Assembly: GCA_963931865.1 (NCBI GenBank)
Contig: OZ007505.1
Coordinates: 11,211,474-11,275,473 of the forward strand
Origin: Axinella damicornis
Taxonomy: Eukaryota > Porifera > Demospongiae > Axinellida > Axinellidae
DNA length: 64,000 nucleotides
Direction: 5' to 3'
Shown piece by piece: positions 36,604-48,255 of the stretch. A program made the position numbers and the translations under genes. Positions within the stretch are counted from its first letter, which is position 1, and every line of letters starts with the position of its first letter. The notes beneath the pieces were generated by a model. That model was not told where the DNA came from and did not search any database. It saw nothing but the letters and a program-made list of their open reading frames with translations.

Positions 36604-39600
36604 CATGTCCGACGCGACGACCCCCTCTGATTCGGGTTCTTCCGGATACTACAAATGGCGATTGCAGACAGTGCAGACCCCTCTCTCTGCCATGGCGCCA
36701 GACTCTGGAGGTTTGCGCTCTGATGTTACGATGAGTTTTGTTGTGAGCTTTGATGGGTATGTATATCTTAGGATGACTAATGGGCGTTTTGGGGAAGATA
36801 GGGGAATTGGATCCTTCACATGTTTCACTTCCCGTGGGCAAAGCACCGTTGATTACCATATTCTTTCTGAGTCGCTTTTGGGCCGGATAAAGAACTTTGT
36901 AGTTGAGCCGCCCTCTGACATCTCCGATCACTGCCCCTTAATAACCACCTTATACGAGAGCAGCTATTCCACTCATGAATTTGTAAAATTAAGAAACTCT
37001 TCGTCAGTACTCCTTGAGGATATAATGCTCCGAGAAACCCCTGGTTATATTGACCAACCTCCATCCCCCCCAACAAAATACTGCTGGACTCCCGAGTCAG
37101 ATAAGGAAGTGACTGCAGTGTTTTCGTCCTTGGATTTTAGACAATCTCTTACCCATCTTACAACAGGAATCCAATCCAATTCTGTGGACCAAAATATTTC
37201 CCAATTCACTAACCTACTACAGACAAAGTTATCAGAATGTCCCTCCCTCACTCCAAAGAGGAAACGGAAACCAAACAAGTTTCCAAGAAATGCCTGGTTT
37301 GACGGCGAGTGCAAAGAGCTGAAGAGGAAAGTAAAGAAAGCTGGCAAAGATCTGAAGAAAACCCCCAACACAGATGTTATCAGGCAACAGTTCTGGGCAC
37401 TGAGAAAGCAGTTGAAGACCCTCACCCGCAAGAAGAAAAGGCAGGCAACTCGTGACATTCATAAGAAGCTCGAGGATTTCAGAACCAAGAACCCACGTGC
37501 ATTCTGGCAGTATCTTAAGAAAACTTCTGACCTTGATAAGGTTGAGACAATCCATATCCCCCTAGACAGGATGACAGATCATTTCAGAGGTCTGAACGAT
37601 GGGCCTCTCCCAAGCCCCCTCGTAAGTGCCATCCCAGGACACGAATTTAATGAAGTGACGGATGATGAGATATCGGTAGAGGAGGTGAAGAGTGCCATCA
37701 ATAGGCTAAAGAAACACAAAGCACCAGGAATTGACGCGTTGGGATCCCCAGTCTACAGATCTTTCACAGAGCCTTTAATTAACCATTTAACTGGTCTGTT
37801 TAACCAGGTGCTGAGATCAGGAGCCTACCCTAATGCTTGGGCTGTGGGAGTGATCAAACCAATTTTCAAGAACGGAATCAGGTCTGACCCTAGCAATTAC
37901 CGAGGAATCACCCTTCTGAACGTGATGGCTAAGCTGTTCTCGGCTATTGTCAATAGCAGACTGGAGTGGTGGGCAGAAACTAACAATGTTTTGAATGTCA
38001 CCCAATTTGGCTTTAGAAAGAACCACAGAACAACCGATCCTATTTTCATCATTAACTCCTTGATCCAGCTCTATAAAAAAAGAAAGAAAACACTCTTTGC
38101 CTGTTTCATTGACTTCAAGAAGGCGTTTGACTCCATTAATCATTCCCTCTTATGGAGAAAACTAGCTAACCTGGGATGCAGTACAACTATCTTAACAATT
38201 CTTCAAAACATGTACAGGAATGCAACATCAGTGGTATGCCTAGAGGGTGAATACTCTGAAAGGTTTCCCTGCAGAAGGGGAGTGCGGCAGGGATGTAATC
38301 TCAGTCCTCTCCTGTTCTGTTTATTTCTGGCAGATCTTGAGGTGTCCCTGGAAGGCGGAGAGATGGAAGGAGTAAATCTTGTTTATTCCAAACTCCGATT
38401 GTTATTATTCGCCGATGATCTAGTTCTTCTATCTGAATCCACCCAAGACTTACAACTCGCAGTTGACCTACTGAGCGAATACTGTGCCACGCGGGACTTA
38501 AACATCAACCTCATTAAAACCAAGATAATCCCCTTTACCAGCCCCAGGAGATCAATGAACCCTGTACACATCTTTCTTAATGGAGTTGAGATCCAAGTCA
38601 CCAAAGAATACAAGTATTTGGGCTTACTTATGTCCGCCAACGGCTCACTCAAACCAGCCATTCGCACTCTCGCAGCACAAGCCAATAAAGCATTGTTCTC
38701 ACTCATGAGATCGGCTGCTCGCCTAAAATATCCCTCTCCACGTATATTGTCCCACCTCTTTGACACGCTAGTAAGACCAATTGCAGAGTATGCATGCGAA
38801 GTTTGGTTTCCCTCCAGTGCAGAAGAAATGGAAGTGATCCACAGGAGATTCTGCAAGTTCGCTCTTGGCTTGCCCACATCTGCCACAAACATTGCTGCCT
38901 ATGGTGACATTGGTAGGGTACCCCTATCCATCAGGTACAAACTGACTCTCCTGAAATATTGGGTAAGAATCTCCACTTCCCAAAATATTAGTCCCCTCTT
39001 GGGAGAGGTCTATGAATTGATCTCCGACGATCCATCCAACACTTGGTTAAGAGAGATCCAGGGAATATTAAATGAAACGGGTTTCTCCTACGCATGGCCC
39101 AACCCTCTAGGAGTCGATCCAACAGAGCTACTCAGCAATCTCCGTCAAAGACTGTCTGACCAATATTTGCAGAAATGGAATGGGTCACTGACGGCCTCAA
39201 GCAAGCTAAGAACATACAGGCTCTTTAAAAACACCTTGGAGTATGAGCCTTACCTCGACCTACCTCCATACCTCAGAGTCCCTCTCGCACGTTTCAGATG
39301 TAGTGCCCATGGCCTGAAAATCGAGACTGGCCGCTACACTGTCCCAACTCCAACCCCGGTGGAGGAGAGACAGTGCGACCTCTGTGGAGTATTAGAAGAT
39401 GAAGAACATTTCTTAATAAATTGTCCATTGCTCAGCAGGCAAAAACTATTTCAACACTGCTCTAAAATACTACCACCATTTGAGCACAAGTCTCCTACGG
39501 ACAAGTTCCTCTTCATAATGACTAGCACGGACTCCAAACTGCTGCCACTGCTAGCCCACACAGTACAGCAAGGCTTTCTGTCAAGAGCCCCTCACTGTGA

Positions 39601-39740
39601 ATCTATCCACTAGCTAGCTAGACGTCTGTTTGTGCAATTTTCCTGACTAATAGGCCCTCCTGGCCTTTATTTGTCATTAAAATTTTTACATTACATTATA
39701 TTGCATTTCTATTATATACATTTTCCACAAATAAAGTTGG
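36604..39740 (+). mobile_element. 5'-truncated non-LTR retrotransposon
   Basis: LINE homology begins around 36750 with the tail of the endonuclease. It continues through the whole reverse transcriptase to the stop at 39613 and ends near an AATAAA-type signal at about 39730. The first 150 bp after the DNA transposon are not recognised. No 5' part is seen on the other side of the DNA transposon, so truncation probably predates or is independent of that insertion. It is distinct from the CR1-like element: the polymerase box is FADD rather than YADD and it has a C-terminal zinc knuckle. Confidence 0.85.
36750..39613 (+). CDS. LINE reverse transcriptase polyprotein, N-truncated
   Basis: The frame is open from 36554 (inside the neighbouring element), but recognisable protein starts near NGRFGEDRGIGSFTCF and SDISDHCPLIT, the end of an AP-type endonuclease. 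A basic linker follows. The reverse transcriptase has PSNYRGITLLNVMAKLFSAI, FACFIDFKKAFDSINH, GVRQGCNLSPLLFCLFLADL and LLLFADDLVLLSES. The thumb-like region has KYLGLLMS and LVRPIAEYACEVWFP. The C-terminus carries a Cys/His knuckle, CDLCGVLEDEEHFLINCPLL. The frame is unbroken for about 950 residues. Without most of the endonuclease it should not mobilise itself. Clade not resolved. Confidence 0.85.
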
Positions 39741-39811
39741 TCTACCCCACTTTGACCGGATGATCCGGACAAATCATTAAACAATTACCTGTATTATTAG
39801 TCCTATACCAG

Positions 39812-40195
39812 GTGTCAGAAGGCACTCCCTGCTCCCATTGCATCCTGCGACGTGCCCCACCTTACTCACGAAGAACTCATGAAGCTGATGAAGTGGAAAT
39901 TGACGGTGAGGGCCAGATTCTGAGTAACATGAGTCAGAGTATGGAAGTCCATCATCACGCACACTTGCTGAAAATGGACTGTAGGTATTGGAAGTGTTGG
40001 TGAGAGGACAGCGTGGCTCATAAGACCTTACATTTGTATCTGCAGCGGAAGAAGTTGGTGCAGCAGAATACCTCCTCCCACATGGAGGGAGTGACCGGAT
40101 GCCTTTGCAGCCCTAGCCAACATGGAGACTGCCATCCAAATTTTACTCTACTCAAGGCTGTGGGTCCAGCCACTGCTTCAGGTCTGAGTAAGTAA
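39812..40195 (+). pseudogene. Helix-hairpin-helix GPATA-motif protein, broken
   Basis: Exon 39812-39905 (AG border; donor ACG|GTGAGG) reads PHLTHEELMKLMKWKLT, the start of an uncharacterised eukaryotic family whose next residues are usually RGKFRP. A second exon from about 40045 (acceptor TATCTGCAG) begins RKKLVQQNTSSHMEGVT. It then needs a frame change to read DAFAALANMETAIQIL and another to return to LLKAVGPATASG, the helix-hairpin-helix-like core. Two small indels therefore break the frame within 100 bp. The 5' start and the remaining 3' exons are not found. Either a pseudogene or assembly errors. Confidence 0.5.
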
Positions 40196-40272
40196 TAGTA
40201 ATGGGCATGACCTCGTTCCCAGGCCATTCCAACTGCCAGTATTTGATTGCGGTATGCAAATACTGTGTGTGT

Positions 40273-40305
<33 letters not shown>
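40273..40305. repeat. Poly-G tract, 33 bases
   Basis: Uninterrupted G run following GTGTGTGTG. Confidence 0.95.
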
Positions 40306-40306
<1 letters not shown>

Positions 40307-41930
40307 AGCCCTGGGAGATCTGGTCATGAGCGTTGCCATCAGGTAGACGTAGATACACAGGGAGCGGTGCTATAATGCTTGTCGGCCTGCTGTACTCAAA
40401 GGGTGGCTCACCCTTCTCATCATTGGATTAGTGCTGGGCGATATTGAAGTTTTGCAAATCGATTATTGTGAACTTAATATTGCTGATACATCGATATATT
40501 GGGTAGTGGGTTGGATTGGTATCCAGTAGCATACGGCTCACACAACTGTACATACATTTTCACATACATGTGACAATAATTATTGACCAAAACTGGAACA
40601 GCGCATGTGAAAGATATGCACTCAATCATATGGATCCGATATCGATATATCAATATTAAGTAAGCCATATTGGTATTGATATTGGGTACATAGATGGACG
40701 ATATATTGCAAAATCGATTATTGTCCCAGCTCTACATTGGATGCTGTGGCATCATCATCGTGTTGTGTGGGGGTGCCTCCCCATGGCAGATCGCCTGCCC
40801 ACCATGGGTGGCCTTCCCACAGTAGGGTAGAATGCCCACCTGCCTGCTGGTGCAAAGGGTTAACCGTTAATGCTCACCTTCCCTTGGGGCTATGCCATGT
40901 GACTTAGAAGTAAGTCATGTACTGACTCAGGAGTAAGCCATGTGACCTAGGTGAAATCCATGTGATGTAGCTAGGAGTAAGTCACGTGACCGTGGAGTAA
41001 GTCGTGTCTCAGCAGTAAGGGGAATTATGTACTCGAATGAGCTTTAATGAAGTTAAAGATGGAGGGGGGTGGGGCAGCAAGTAAGGTGCATGCGTCCATT
41101 GGCTGAGAGTGCGCATGTGCACGAGTAGTTTTCCATAGTGATGTTATTCCACAACAGCTGCAACTACAAATGCCAGGCTGCAGCTAGAACAGGCTTGAAA
41201 AAACAGCCCCTCCCACCCACCTCATCAAATGAGGTGGGTGGGAGCCACCTCATGAAAATCTAGGTATGCTCCGTCGAAGTACTTCGACGTTGAACAGGCC
41301 CAAATGTACAAGACCTAATTAGGGTCTGTACATTGCCCTTCCAAACAACATGCATAAAGTATTCAGACAGGGCTTGAAAAATATATATGCATGTAGGTCT
41401 AGAATTGCCTGGGCAATCCCCCTTCAGGGCCTACTGCCATTTATGTGCTGATTCGGAATCCCGAACATGTTAAATGAGCTTTCACATTCATTACTGTAAC
41501 GCACATGTAAACACTCAGGCAGCCAAGAATTCCAAAGCAGAGTGGCAGAGGAGAAAGCATTGCAGTTGCCTGGGGACTTTACCCTCTGAGTGGGTATGCT
41601 TTGTGAAGGGGTGACAGTTGTGGAGGTTTTGTTGGCGTGTGACACCAGTGACACTGGTGTAAGTGATGGTGGGAGGTGGATGAGTACTGACGGTGGGAGG
41701 GAGACGAGTGTGACAATGGGAGGGGGCCCGGGGGTGAGCGGTGACGATTGGAGGAGGAAGAGTAGGCCTATTCGGAAAGACAGCAGGAGGCAGTTACCAC
41801 GGATGTGTAGCAATAGCTGCATGTACTGCTGACAGTGAAACCGTCACAAGCAAAGGGTGTGCGCGTGTTGTAGGGCAATATACTGGTAGCATATTGTCTT
41901 CCTGTTTCCCACTCCCTGACCTCTACCTGA
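40306..41930. other. No confident gene
   Basis: Contains TTGATATCGATATAT-like AT-rich palindromic sequence near 40470-40720. A tract of near-repeats of AAGTCATGT / TAAGCCATGTGAC lies at 40905-41010. Minus frame 41424-41822 is a Pro/Ser/Thr-rich stretch (SLPPSVLIHLPPSLTPVSLV) that could be an exon following 41932-42038, but it has no clear borders. Confidence 0.3.
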
Positions 41931-41931
41931 C

Positions 41932-42038
41932 CTCGTTCTCCAGCTGATCCAGGGTGAGCGGAAGTGCTCTAACATCAACCTTGGAGACCCTCTGCTGCAG
42001 CCAATCAGATGCTTCGAGAATATGACTCTTCCTGTCAC
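41932..42038 (-). CDS. Isolated helical exon, host gene
   Basis: Bounded by acceptor CTCATTTAG and donor GAG|GTCAGG. The 107-bp frame reads SHILEASDWLQQRVSKVDVR and ALPLTLDQLENE, strongly helical with spectrin-repeat-like spacing (WLQQRV ... LDQLENEV). Partner exons are not identified. It could belong to an upstream part of any minus-strand gene here. The opposite strand is also open (LIQGERKCSNINLGDPLLQP), so the strand is not certain. Confidence 0.35.
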
Positions 42039-42177
42039 CTAAATGAGCGGGTGAGTTGCATGTTAGTGTACCGACCAGCACAGACCTGTATTCGATATTC
42101 ACATGAAGGAGTGTCGTTGCAAGGGGAGATGTGCATGTGATTATACCAGCTCACATGAACGGAAGTCGATGCCTGTA

Positions 42178-42269
42178 TCTAGTTCATGCTGTATTCGTAA
42201 CTGTTGGTTCTGAAATGCCTTTATCTAGTTCATGCTGTATTCCTAACTGTTGGTTCTGAAATGCCTGTC
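42178..42269. repeat. 46-bp direct repeat, two copies
   Basis: TCTAGTTCATGCTGTATTCG... is followed directly by a second copy with one or two base changes. Confidence 0.9.
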
Positions 42270-43172
42270 TGTTTACATCTGTGCTGGAGCTGAGACTGGA
42301 ACAGTCTCAGCCCCAGACCCAAACCAACCCAACGTGGATCACTTCCAGTATGATACTGGAAGCTGTCCATGCTGCTGGAGTTGGTTATAGGGTCTGCATG
42401 GGGCCGAGACTAAGACTGGAACAGCTGTGGGTGTAGGAGGCCTATTGTCAGTAGCGTCATCCAGGCAATTGCACCTCCCAGTCTTTGATCTGTAGAAGCA
42501 TGATCAAAGATTGGATGGAGGTGGGAATGCCCTGGGAACAAGGTGAGTGTACCTTCTGGCCATTCTGCTCTCAGCACTTTGACCTCACCTCATTCTGAGT
42601 TTGAACTGCAGTTTTAGATTTCAAACATTTCTTTTAAGAAGCACATTTGCAAATCCGTTTTCCATCCAATGTTTTGTCCAGAATTCAGCTTTCAGCTTCT
42701 TCCAACTTACCAGAATTTTATCTGGATGCTGACATAATCCAGGTTTTATATTCTACCTGAGTATATAAATCCTGCAACCCAGGACTGCAGTACTGATTAT
42801 GTGTTTGCACGTTTGAAAGCCACTTAAGGGCTACTGGTCTGTATTGATTACACAAAACTCTGTTCCATGATTGATTCGAACTTGCTGCCATATACCCTCA
42901 GTCTCCATTAACGGTTTCATCAAAGTGATAACTTATATAGATGGGGATCAGGGTTTTTGGTAATCATTTAACCACTCCTACAATCCTCCTACTATCGTAC
43001 TTTTTGCTATTATAACTGGCAGTTGCCTCCTTCTCTCCCTCTCCCTCCAGTTTGCTTCCCAGCTGGCTGCAGTTGGTTCCAGCGTGGAGCAACCTAGTGC
43101 AGTTGCTGGCCCCATCCCCTCCCTCACTGCTCCCTCCACAGCACACTGAGGAACGGTATGTATTGTAGCAAG

Positions 43173-43278
43173 TAGCCTCATTCCCAGGCCTTCTACATGT
43201 AACCCCAGCGTTTGTCACTTGTGCGTTAAGTCCTGCAAGCAACAAACGCTGGGGTAAGATAGCCTGGGAATGAGACTA
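43173..43278. mobile_element. Foldback MITE (TAGCCTCG family), 106 bp
   Basis: TAGCCTCATTCCCAGGCCTT to TGAGACTA, with inner arms CCCCAGCGTTTGT and ACAAACGCTGGGG. The flanking 9-mers TGTAGCAAG and TATAGCGAG match at 7 of 9 positions. Confidence 0.8.
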
Positions 43279-44392
43279 TATAGCGAGCACCTAGTAGCAG
43301 AAGTGCGTATGGTTGAGGTGTGTGGGAGGAGCCCAAATGGTAATTCTCCGGGAGTGTCTCCATACGGGCTTGATGGTGCCAACTGTCCAAACGTTGTCTA
43401 TGGAAAAAGTACTGTACTTAATTATGTATTTGACTACACATGAGCAAAGGTCAACCTTGGCTGTCCTCCTCTGATGCAAGTCTTGCTACTACATGTATGC
43501 TCAAATTATACTTTATTGAGAAAACATCTCAATTCCTAAAACAGCATACGCGAGAGTCCACTACCGAAACTAGTTACTCTCACTGGATATGCTACAACAC
43601 AAAGAGGGACCAGCATCCCTCCCACTGGTCTCTCCCTGTTTCATTCTCGCTGGCATGTTTTCTGGTGTCCTCGATCGTGCTGGTTGCTGTTTGACTTGCT
43701 TCACTGAGCTAGTCAGTTGACTCTATCATATTGATTTGCTGCCAAGTGACAATTTTGTGCATACACCTTGCTATTGTTTTCTGGCATAAAAATTATTGCT
43801 CAGCATGATAGACCCTAGCCTAATGTCTTCTTAACCAAAATTTAATGTGAAGCATCTCTTACGTACGACTACGCAACACAATCATAGAGCCAATGGGTTG
43901 CTTCACACGCAGTGGGCTCCTGATTTACTGCTGCAAAGAATTTGCCCACAGCACCAACTGGAGTGCACTGTACATTGTATGCTCATCCCTTCCTCCCCAT
44001 CTCTGGTCTTCCCCCCAGTACCCCCACCAGGTCAGTGCTGTGGTCCCTCCCGCATCACATGACATCTCTCCACTCCTTCCCGGCCCACTCATCAAGAATC
44101 AACCTATACGAATGTTTGGCTCCTACTACACACTCGGAAACATGTTCATGGCTCTCATCTTCATACGGCTTCTTTCCATTGCCATTTGGTTGACTTTAGG
44201 GCTTGTTGTTGTGTTTGTGTTTATGTATTGTGCAGTGTACACATGCAGGCATCAAATTCATTGTGAATATCAAAATGTAGTGATTGTGGATAGATAGTAG
44301 CAGGAGCCCGCTTTTTGGTGCTCATAAGCTCTTGAGTCAATGATAGTAGATAGAATGGAACTGCTTAGATAGCGCTCCACAGCAAGTAGCAC
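43279..44392. other. No confident gene; exon-like plus-strand patches
   Basis: Plus-strand frames after strong acceptor-like sequences occur just upstream (43051: FASQLAAVGSSVEQPSAVAG) and here (44020: YPHQVSAVVPPASHDISPLL, then IRMFGSYYTLGNMFMALIF with a hydrophobic stretch). They could be exons of a plus-strand gene opposite the MOCOS exons, but no phase-matched chain was found. Confidence 0.25.
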
Positions 44393-44626
44393 GTGAACGC
44401 ATCAAATAAAAATCGGGAATAAAACGCATTTCAAAGTTTGCACCCCCCTGAGATGGGAATTGGTTCTAAATGTGTTTCTGAAGATTTCCAAGAATTGAGT
44501 TTCTCCGATTTTCAGGCATTTCTTCGAAGGGGGTGCACAAGTTTTAATCCATTTTTAAGCAATTTGGACAATTCCCCACATTTGACTGTGTTTTATTCCC
44601 GATTTTTACTTGATGCGTTCACGCAT
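44393..44626. mobile_element. Foldback MITE, 234 bp
   Basis: Outer arms GTGAACGCATCAAATAAAAA and the complement ending ...TTGATGCGTTCAC are about 36 bp each with few mismatches. They continue to inner arms around TTTGCACCCCC and GGGGGTGCACAAG. Immediately right lies a separate hairpin, ATACTGAAATAAATGTATTT, up to about 44654. Confidence 0.75.
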
Positions 44627-44819
44627 ACTGAAATAAATGTATTTATTTCAGTATGGGACGGTGGGTGGAGACCAAATCGTCCCAGTAAGGTGTTGGTGAT
44701 GGATCCAGGGATTGTCATTGCTGCAGTAATGTATAAGTATAGCGAGCTAGTATACAAACAATACATGCATGTATAAGTTTAGGTCATAATTATATTTATG
44801 CATGCAGTCATTGTCCGCA

Positions 44820-44945
44820 AGATGAGGAGGGAGGGAGGATGAGCATGCAGGGATTGGATTGGAGGATGAGGAGGGAGGGAGGATGAGCATGCAGGGATTG
44901 GATTGGAGGATGAGCAGGGAATGGAGGATGAGGAGGGAGGAGGGA
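44820..44945. repeat. 43-bp tandem repeat
   Basis: About two and a half copies of a GATGAGGAGGGAGGGAGGAT + GAGCATGCAGGGATTGGATT unit. Confidence 0.85.
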
Positions 44946-45043
44946 AAATGTTGGTTAAATTCATTGTTGCTTTAGGAACAGCGAAGGCAATTTGATTCAT
45001 CCACTAACGATCGTCAGTGCTTGAGGTCTCTTCTCACAAGTAC

Positions 45044-45780
45044 CTGAAATGCTCCGCAGCTTTTCACTGGATAGAGTGCAATCCTTTCAACTGTCACTGG
45101 CGGTCCTTCCACTTTTCCTGCAGAATTAAATTAGTTACTGGCAGTCTCTGCAGGGTATCCTGTTAACAGTTAGTAACACGAACAGTATAATCCAGTTGCT
45201 CCCTGGCCCCTGCACACATACACCCCCAAACATATACCTTACTGTGCTTCCCTCTCAGGAATATCTGCAGGACATCTCCCACTCTAAGAATGACTCCACT
45301 TCCTCCCTCGTCAGTAAAGTCTGCCAAATCAACTTGAAGTCCTTTATTACTCCTACCACTTGTGGAAACCTTTTCACTTCTTCCTGAAACATGGCCTTTT
45401 CACATGGGTTTGCATCTCCCTTGCAACCACACCACCATCATGTGGCAGCCTAGACCCATCCTCCATACCAGTCCCGAGACTCCCGACACTTGGACAGCAG
45501 TACTCCGTGACGTTTGGCCAGTTGCAAGCTCTGCAGGAACACCCACATCTTGGTCGGTGCCAGGATTAGATGCAGACACTTGAGTAGCCATGTCTGTGGC
45601 TCTTATTGCAGGAAGAAGCGCCCTCACTTGTGAGTGGTCTCTTATCAACAAAGCACTGCTTGATAAATGTTACAAATTTTTGAGCGTCTTCAAAGGTGGA
45701 CATGTAGCCGAATGAGATACGGACTGAGCCAGTTGGGAAACCATCTACCAAATCTTATTGTCACCACAAACGTGGCCTGC
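45044..45780 (-). pseudogene. MOCOS: Molybdenum cofactor sulfurase (MOCOS), two exons, one frameshift
   Basis: Exon 45780-45628 starts after ATAATCACAG with AGHVCGDNKI, then in the shifted frame VDGFPTGSVRISFGYMSTFE and DAQKFVTFIKQCF. This is the end of the pyridoxal-phosphate (NifS-like) domain of MOCOS. Exon 45117-45044 reads VTVERIALYPVKSCGAFQ, the opening of the MOSC domain. The junction phase (one base plus two) agrees. One base is missing near 45750: ATTTGG-TAG should read through to GTAGATGG. The enzyme normally sulfurates the molybdenum cofactor of xanthine dehydrogenase and aldehyde oxidase. No upstream catalytic-Cys exon or downstream MOSC exons were found, so this is a fragment or a gene with long introns and an assembly error. 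Confidence 0.75.
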
Positions 45781-45794
45781 CTGTGATTATGTGT

Positions 45795-45910
45795 GTGTGA
45801 GAGAGAGAGGAAAATCAAGAGGGGGAAAGAGTTGGAGGGGAATGGGGAATGAGCAGGGAGTGGGAGAGGGAGGGGGAGGGGAAGGGGGAGGGGGGAGGGG
45901 GAGGGGGAAC
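45795..45910. repeat. GA/GGGGA-rich low-complexity tract
   Basis: Purine-rich tract (GAGAGAGAGG, then GGGAGGGGGAGGGG) directly upstream (minus strand) of the MOCOS exon, within its intron. Confidence 0.85.
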
Positions 45911-46374
45911 TGACATAAATTATGAGACCTCCCATTCCAGGGCAGTACAGAGGTTTCCGGAGTCCTTTTCAGGCCAGAATGAAACACGGGAAGTCACATG
46001 AATGCAAAATTCAAATCGTAAGAGCTTGAGCGCTCTCGATCTCATAGAAAATGGCTTTGTGTGAACCAGGGCGGACAAGCGCTTACAGCAAAGACTTGCG
46101 CTGGGTCCTACAATGGTGTTCTGTACACCGATCAAGTAAGAAGGCGCGATTTGGCGTTTTGCGGTCGAATCATTTGCTGAAGCCGTCGAATTAACTTCCT
46201 GTGGTATAGCATTTAACCGACTGATCGAGTCTGCAAGTCTATATCTACTGTATGTAGCTCGCATGCATGACAACTTGTGACTACTATACGCTGATAGTGA
46301 TTGGTCAGAGAAGTGCTGTCATGTGACTCCGTTCTGCAAATTCAGTTGCAAACCTCTGTATCAGACTAACTTTA

Positions 46375-46980
46375 ACCCTTTAAGCCCCATTGACGTCTAT
46401 AGGCGTCATTTAGACCCTATGCACTTGTAGGGCTTCCGCCAGTCCAAAAAGAGACCAAAAAGTCTTCAGAGGGCCTAGGGACGACTTTAAGGCACGAACT
46501 CAAAAATTTGGTCAGATTTCGGCGCGCCTCCCCCACTAAACGTACAAGCGGGGGGGGTTTCGAAGGGGGGGCACAGCCCCCCCTTCGGGCTGTCGTGGGC
46601 GTCTTTTGATTTTAATGAGATTCATTGACCCGAGAATTTTTGATTCTAATGATATTCATAGACCCCACCCAGGGCCTCAAGAAAACCTGCAAATTGGTGG
46701 TGTAAGGTGTGCCATCAGTCAGATCTGGCCCAAGTTTAGGGAAATGCTGGGCGAAAATCCGGCTGACATCCACCTTTGACCTCCGATTGCTGGGCTTGTG
46801 GGGGGTCATGAATATCATTAACGGTATTGCCAGAGAGGTCTCTCCATGTGTGCGGGCCCCACCAAGTTTGGCTGCTGAGGAGCGAATGCTGTGGGAGAGG
46901 AGTACCTACGAAAGTGGTGTGCGCTGAATGCATGAAAATGTGTTGTCTTGGTGGGAAGAATTCGGTGGTTAAAGGGTTAA
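46375..46980. mobile_element. MITE with TTAACCCTTTAA ends, about 605 bp
   Basis: Left end TTAACCCTTTAAGCCCC, right end TTAAAGGGTTAAGC. A GC-rich hairpin CAGCCCCCCCTTCGGGCTG is internal. The minus-strand frame 46612-46818 (FAQHFPKLGPDLTDGTPY) is incidental or an old coding remnant. Compare 16193-16711. Confidence 0.6.
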
Positions 46981-47039
46981 GCAGCTTTGTACATGTAACA
47001 CAGGTAGTGGTCAATCAAATCTTATATCCGTAGTGGCTA

Positions 47040-48220
47040 GGCCAGGGCACATCCCAGCTAGTGCGCACAGACAGTAATCTTCTGTAATCACCTCCCGATA
47101 TGTCTGTGGCAAATATGGGGGGTCAAGGGCCTATTGAGTTGCCAATAGCAGCAAGAAGGCATGCAACGTAATTCAAATAGTGTCTGGTTGCTACCACCAG
47201 AAGCACTTATACCATGTCGATTCTGTACTCCACCACGTGATCTCTGTTTGATTGAACGTTTGAATCTCATGCCTTCCCACCACCTACTCAACTCACTAAG
47301 TGTGTCAACTACTGTTTTTGCATGTGAACTAGTTGAGAGGGGCTTAATCCCTGACATGCAGAGATGCTAGTGTACTTCAACAACAAATATACAGTGCTGT
47401 CATTGATGTCAGTGAAGTGGTCTGTGCTGCAGCGCTGGGTACAGCTGGTGATGTCATTCCTCAATTAATAATTAGTTGTGCAAACTACCTACAAGCCAAT
47501 TAGACAGCAAAGGAAATCCGTTTTTGTTTGAGACTTCAATTCCTCATTCAGAATGCGCTTGTCAGCAAATTTTGTTGACATGCACATTCTGAAACAGTGC
47601 TAGTAGAGGAGCATCCATAAACAGGTTGTCCAATGGACTAGCTATTGTGTTGGGCTTTGCTTACCCCATCCCGTCCCAAACATAACAGGCTTACAGCGCT
47701 GTCAACATCCTGGAGCCCAACCTAAAAGGACTACTATACACATGTAGCTACCTTCCTTCCTTGTCACATACCGGGGTTTCTTTTAGTATTACTGCCACCA
47801 CGAGTGCCTTTTGTCTTGCCCCATTCCATTTCCTTCATTAAGCAGTGAGACCATGTTTGAATGACGCCATGCAGCTGTAGAGCAGGGAAAAGAAGCAATG
47901 GAGTGGGTGAAGTATCATATGGTGAATATGCAGCTACTGCCAAAAGTGGTCACCAGCTTCAGGCAACACTCTGACCTGGATTGCCCCATACAAAATCACT
48001 AGTCTCATTCCCAGCACCTCCCAATATACAGGCAGGGGGCCTGGGAACAAGGTTAGTGAGATCACATGACATGTTAGCTCTAACAGGCATGTACCAAAGG
48101 TAGTTATGTCTGAAAGCAGAGATGGATTTCTCCAACAGGTGCAGGTCTGGGCATGACGATTCCTAGTCTCTCACCAGCTGCATAATCACAGGGTAGGTAG
48201 GGTACTGCCAGAAACAAAGT
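47040..48220. other. No gene recognised
   Basis: Plus frame 47161-47370 and its minus partner are without support. A degenerate TAGCCTCG-family foldback lies at about 48000-48055 (AGTCTCATTCCCAGC ... GCCTGGGAACAAGGTTAG). Confidence 0.35.
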
Positions 48221-48255
48221 AATTATGATCTGCCCATAGCCTCATACCCGACACA

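Noticed and set aside
36649..36720. Minus-strand start MAERGVCTVCNRHL next to the DD34E element
   Set aside because: Stops after 14 codons, with no donor before the stop; likely chance.
45229..45387. Plus-strand exon-like frame after a CTCTCAG acceptor (EYLQDISHSKNDSTSSLVSK)
   Set aside because: It lies within the MOCOS intron on the opposite strand and has no partner exon or donor; kept out of the gene list.
46612..46818. Minus-strand frame with FAQHFPKLGPDLTDGTPYTT
   Set aside because: It falls inside the TTAA-ended MITE and is too short to support a protein family.
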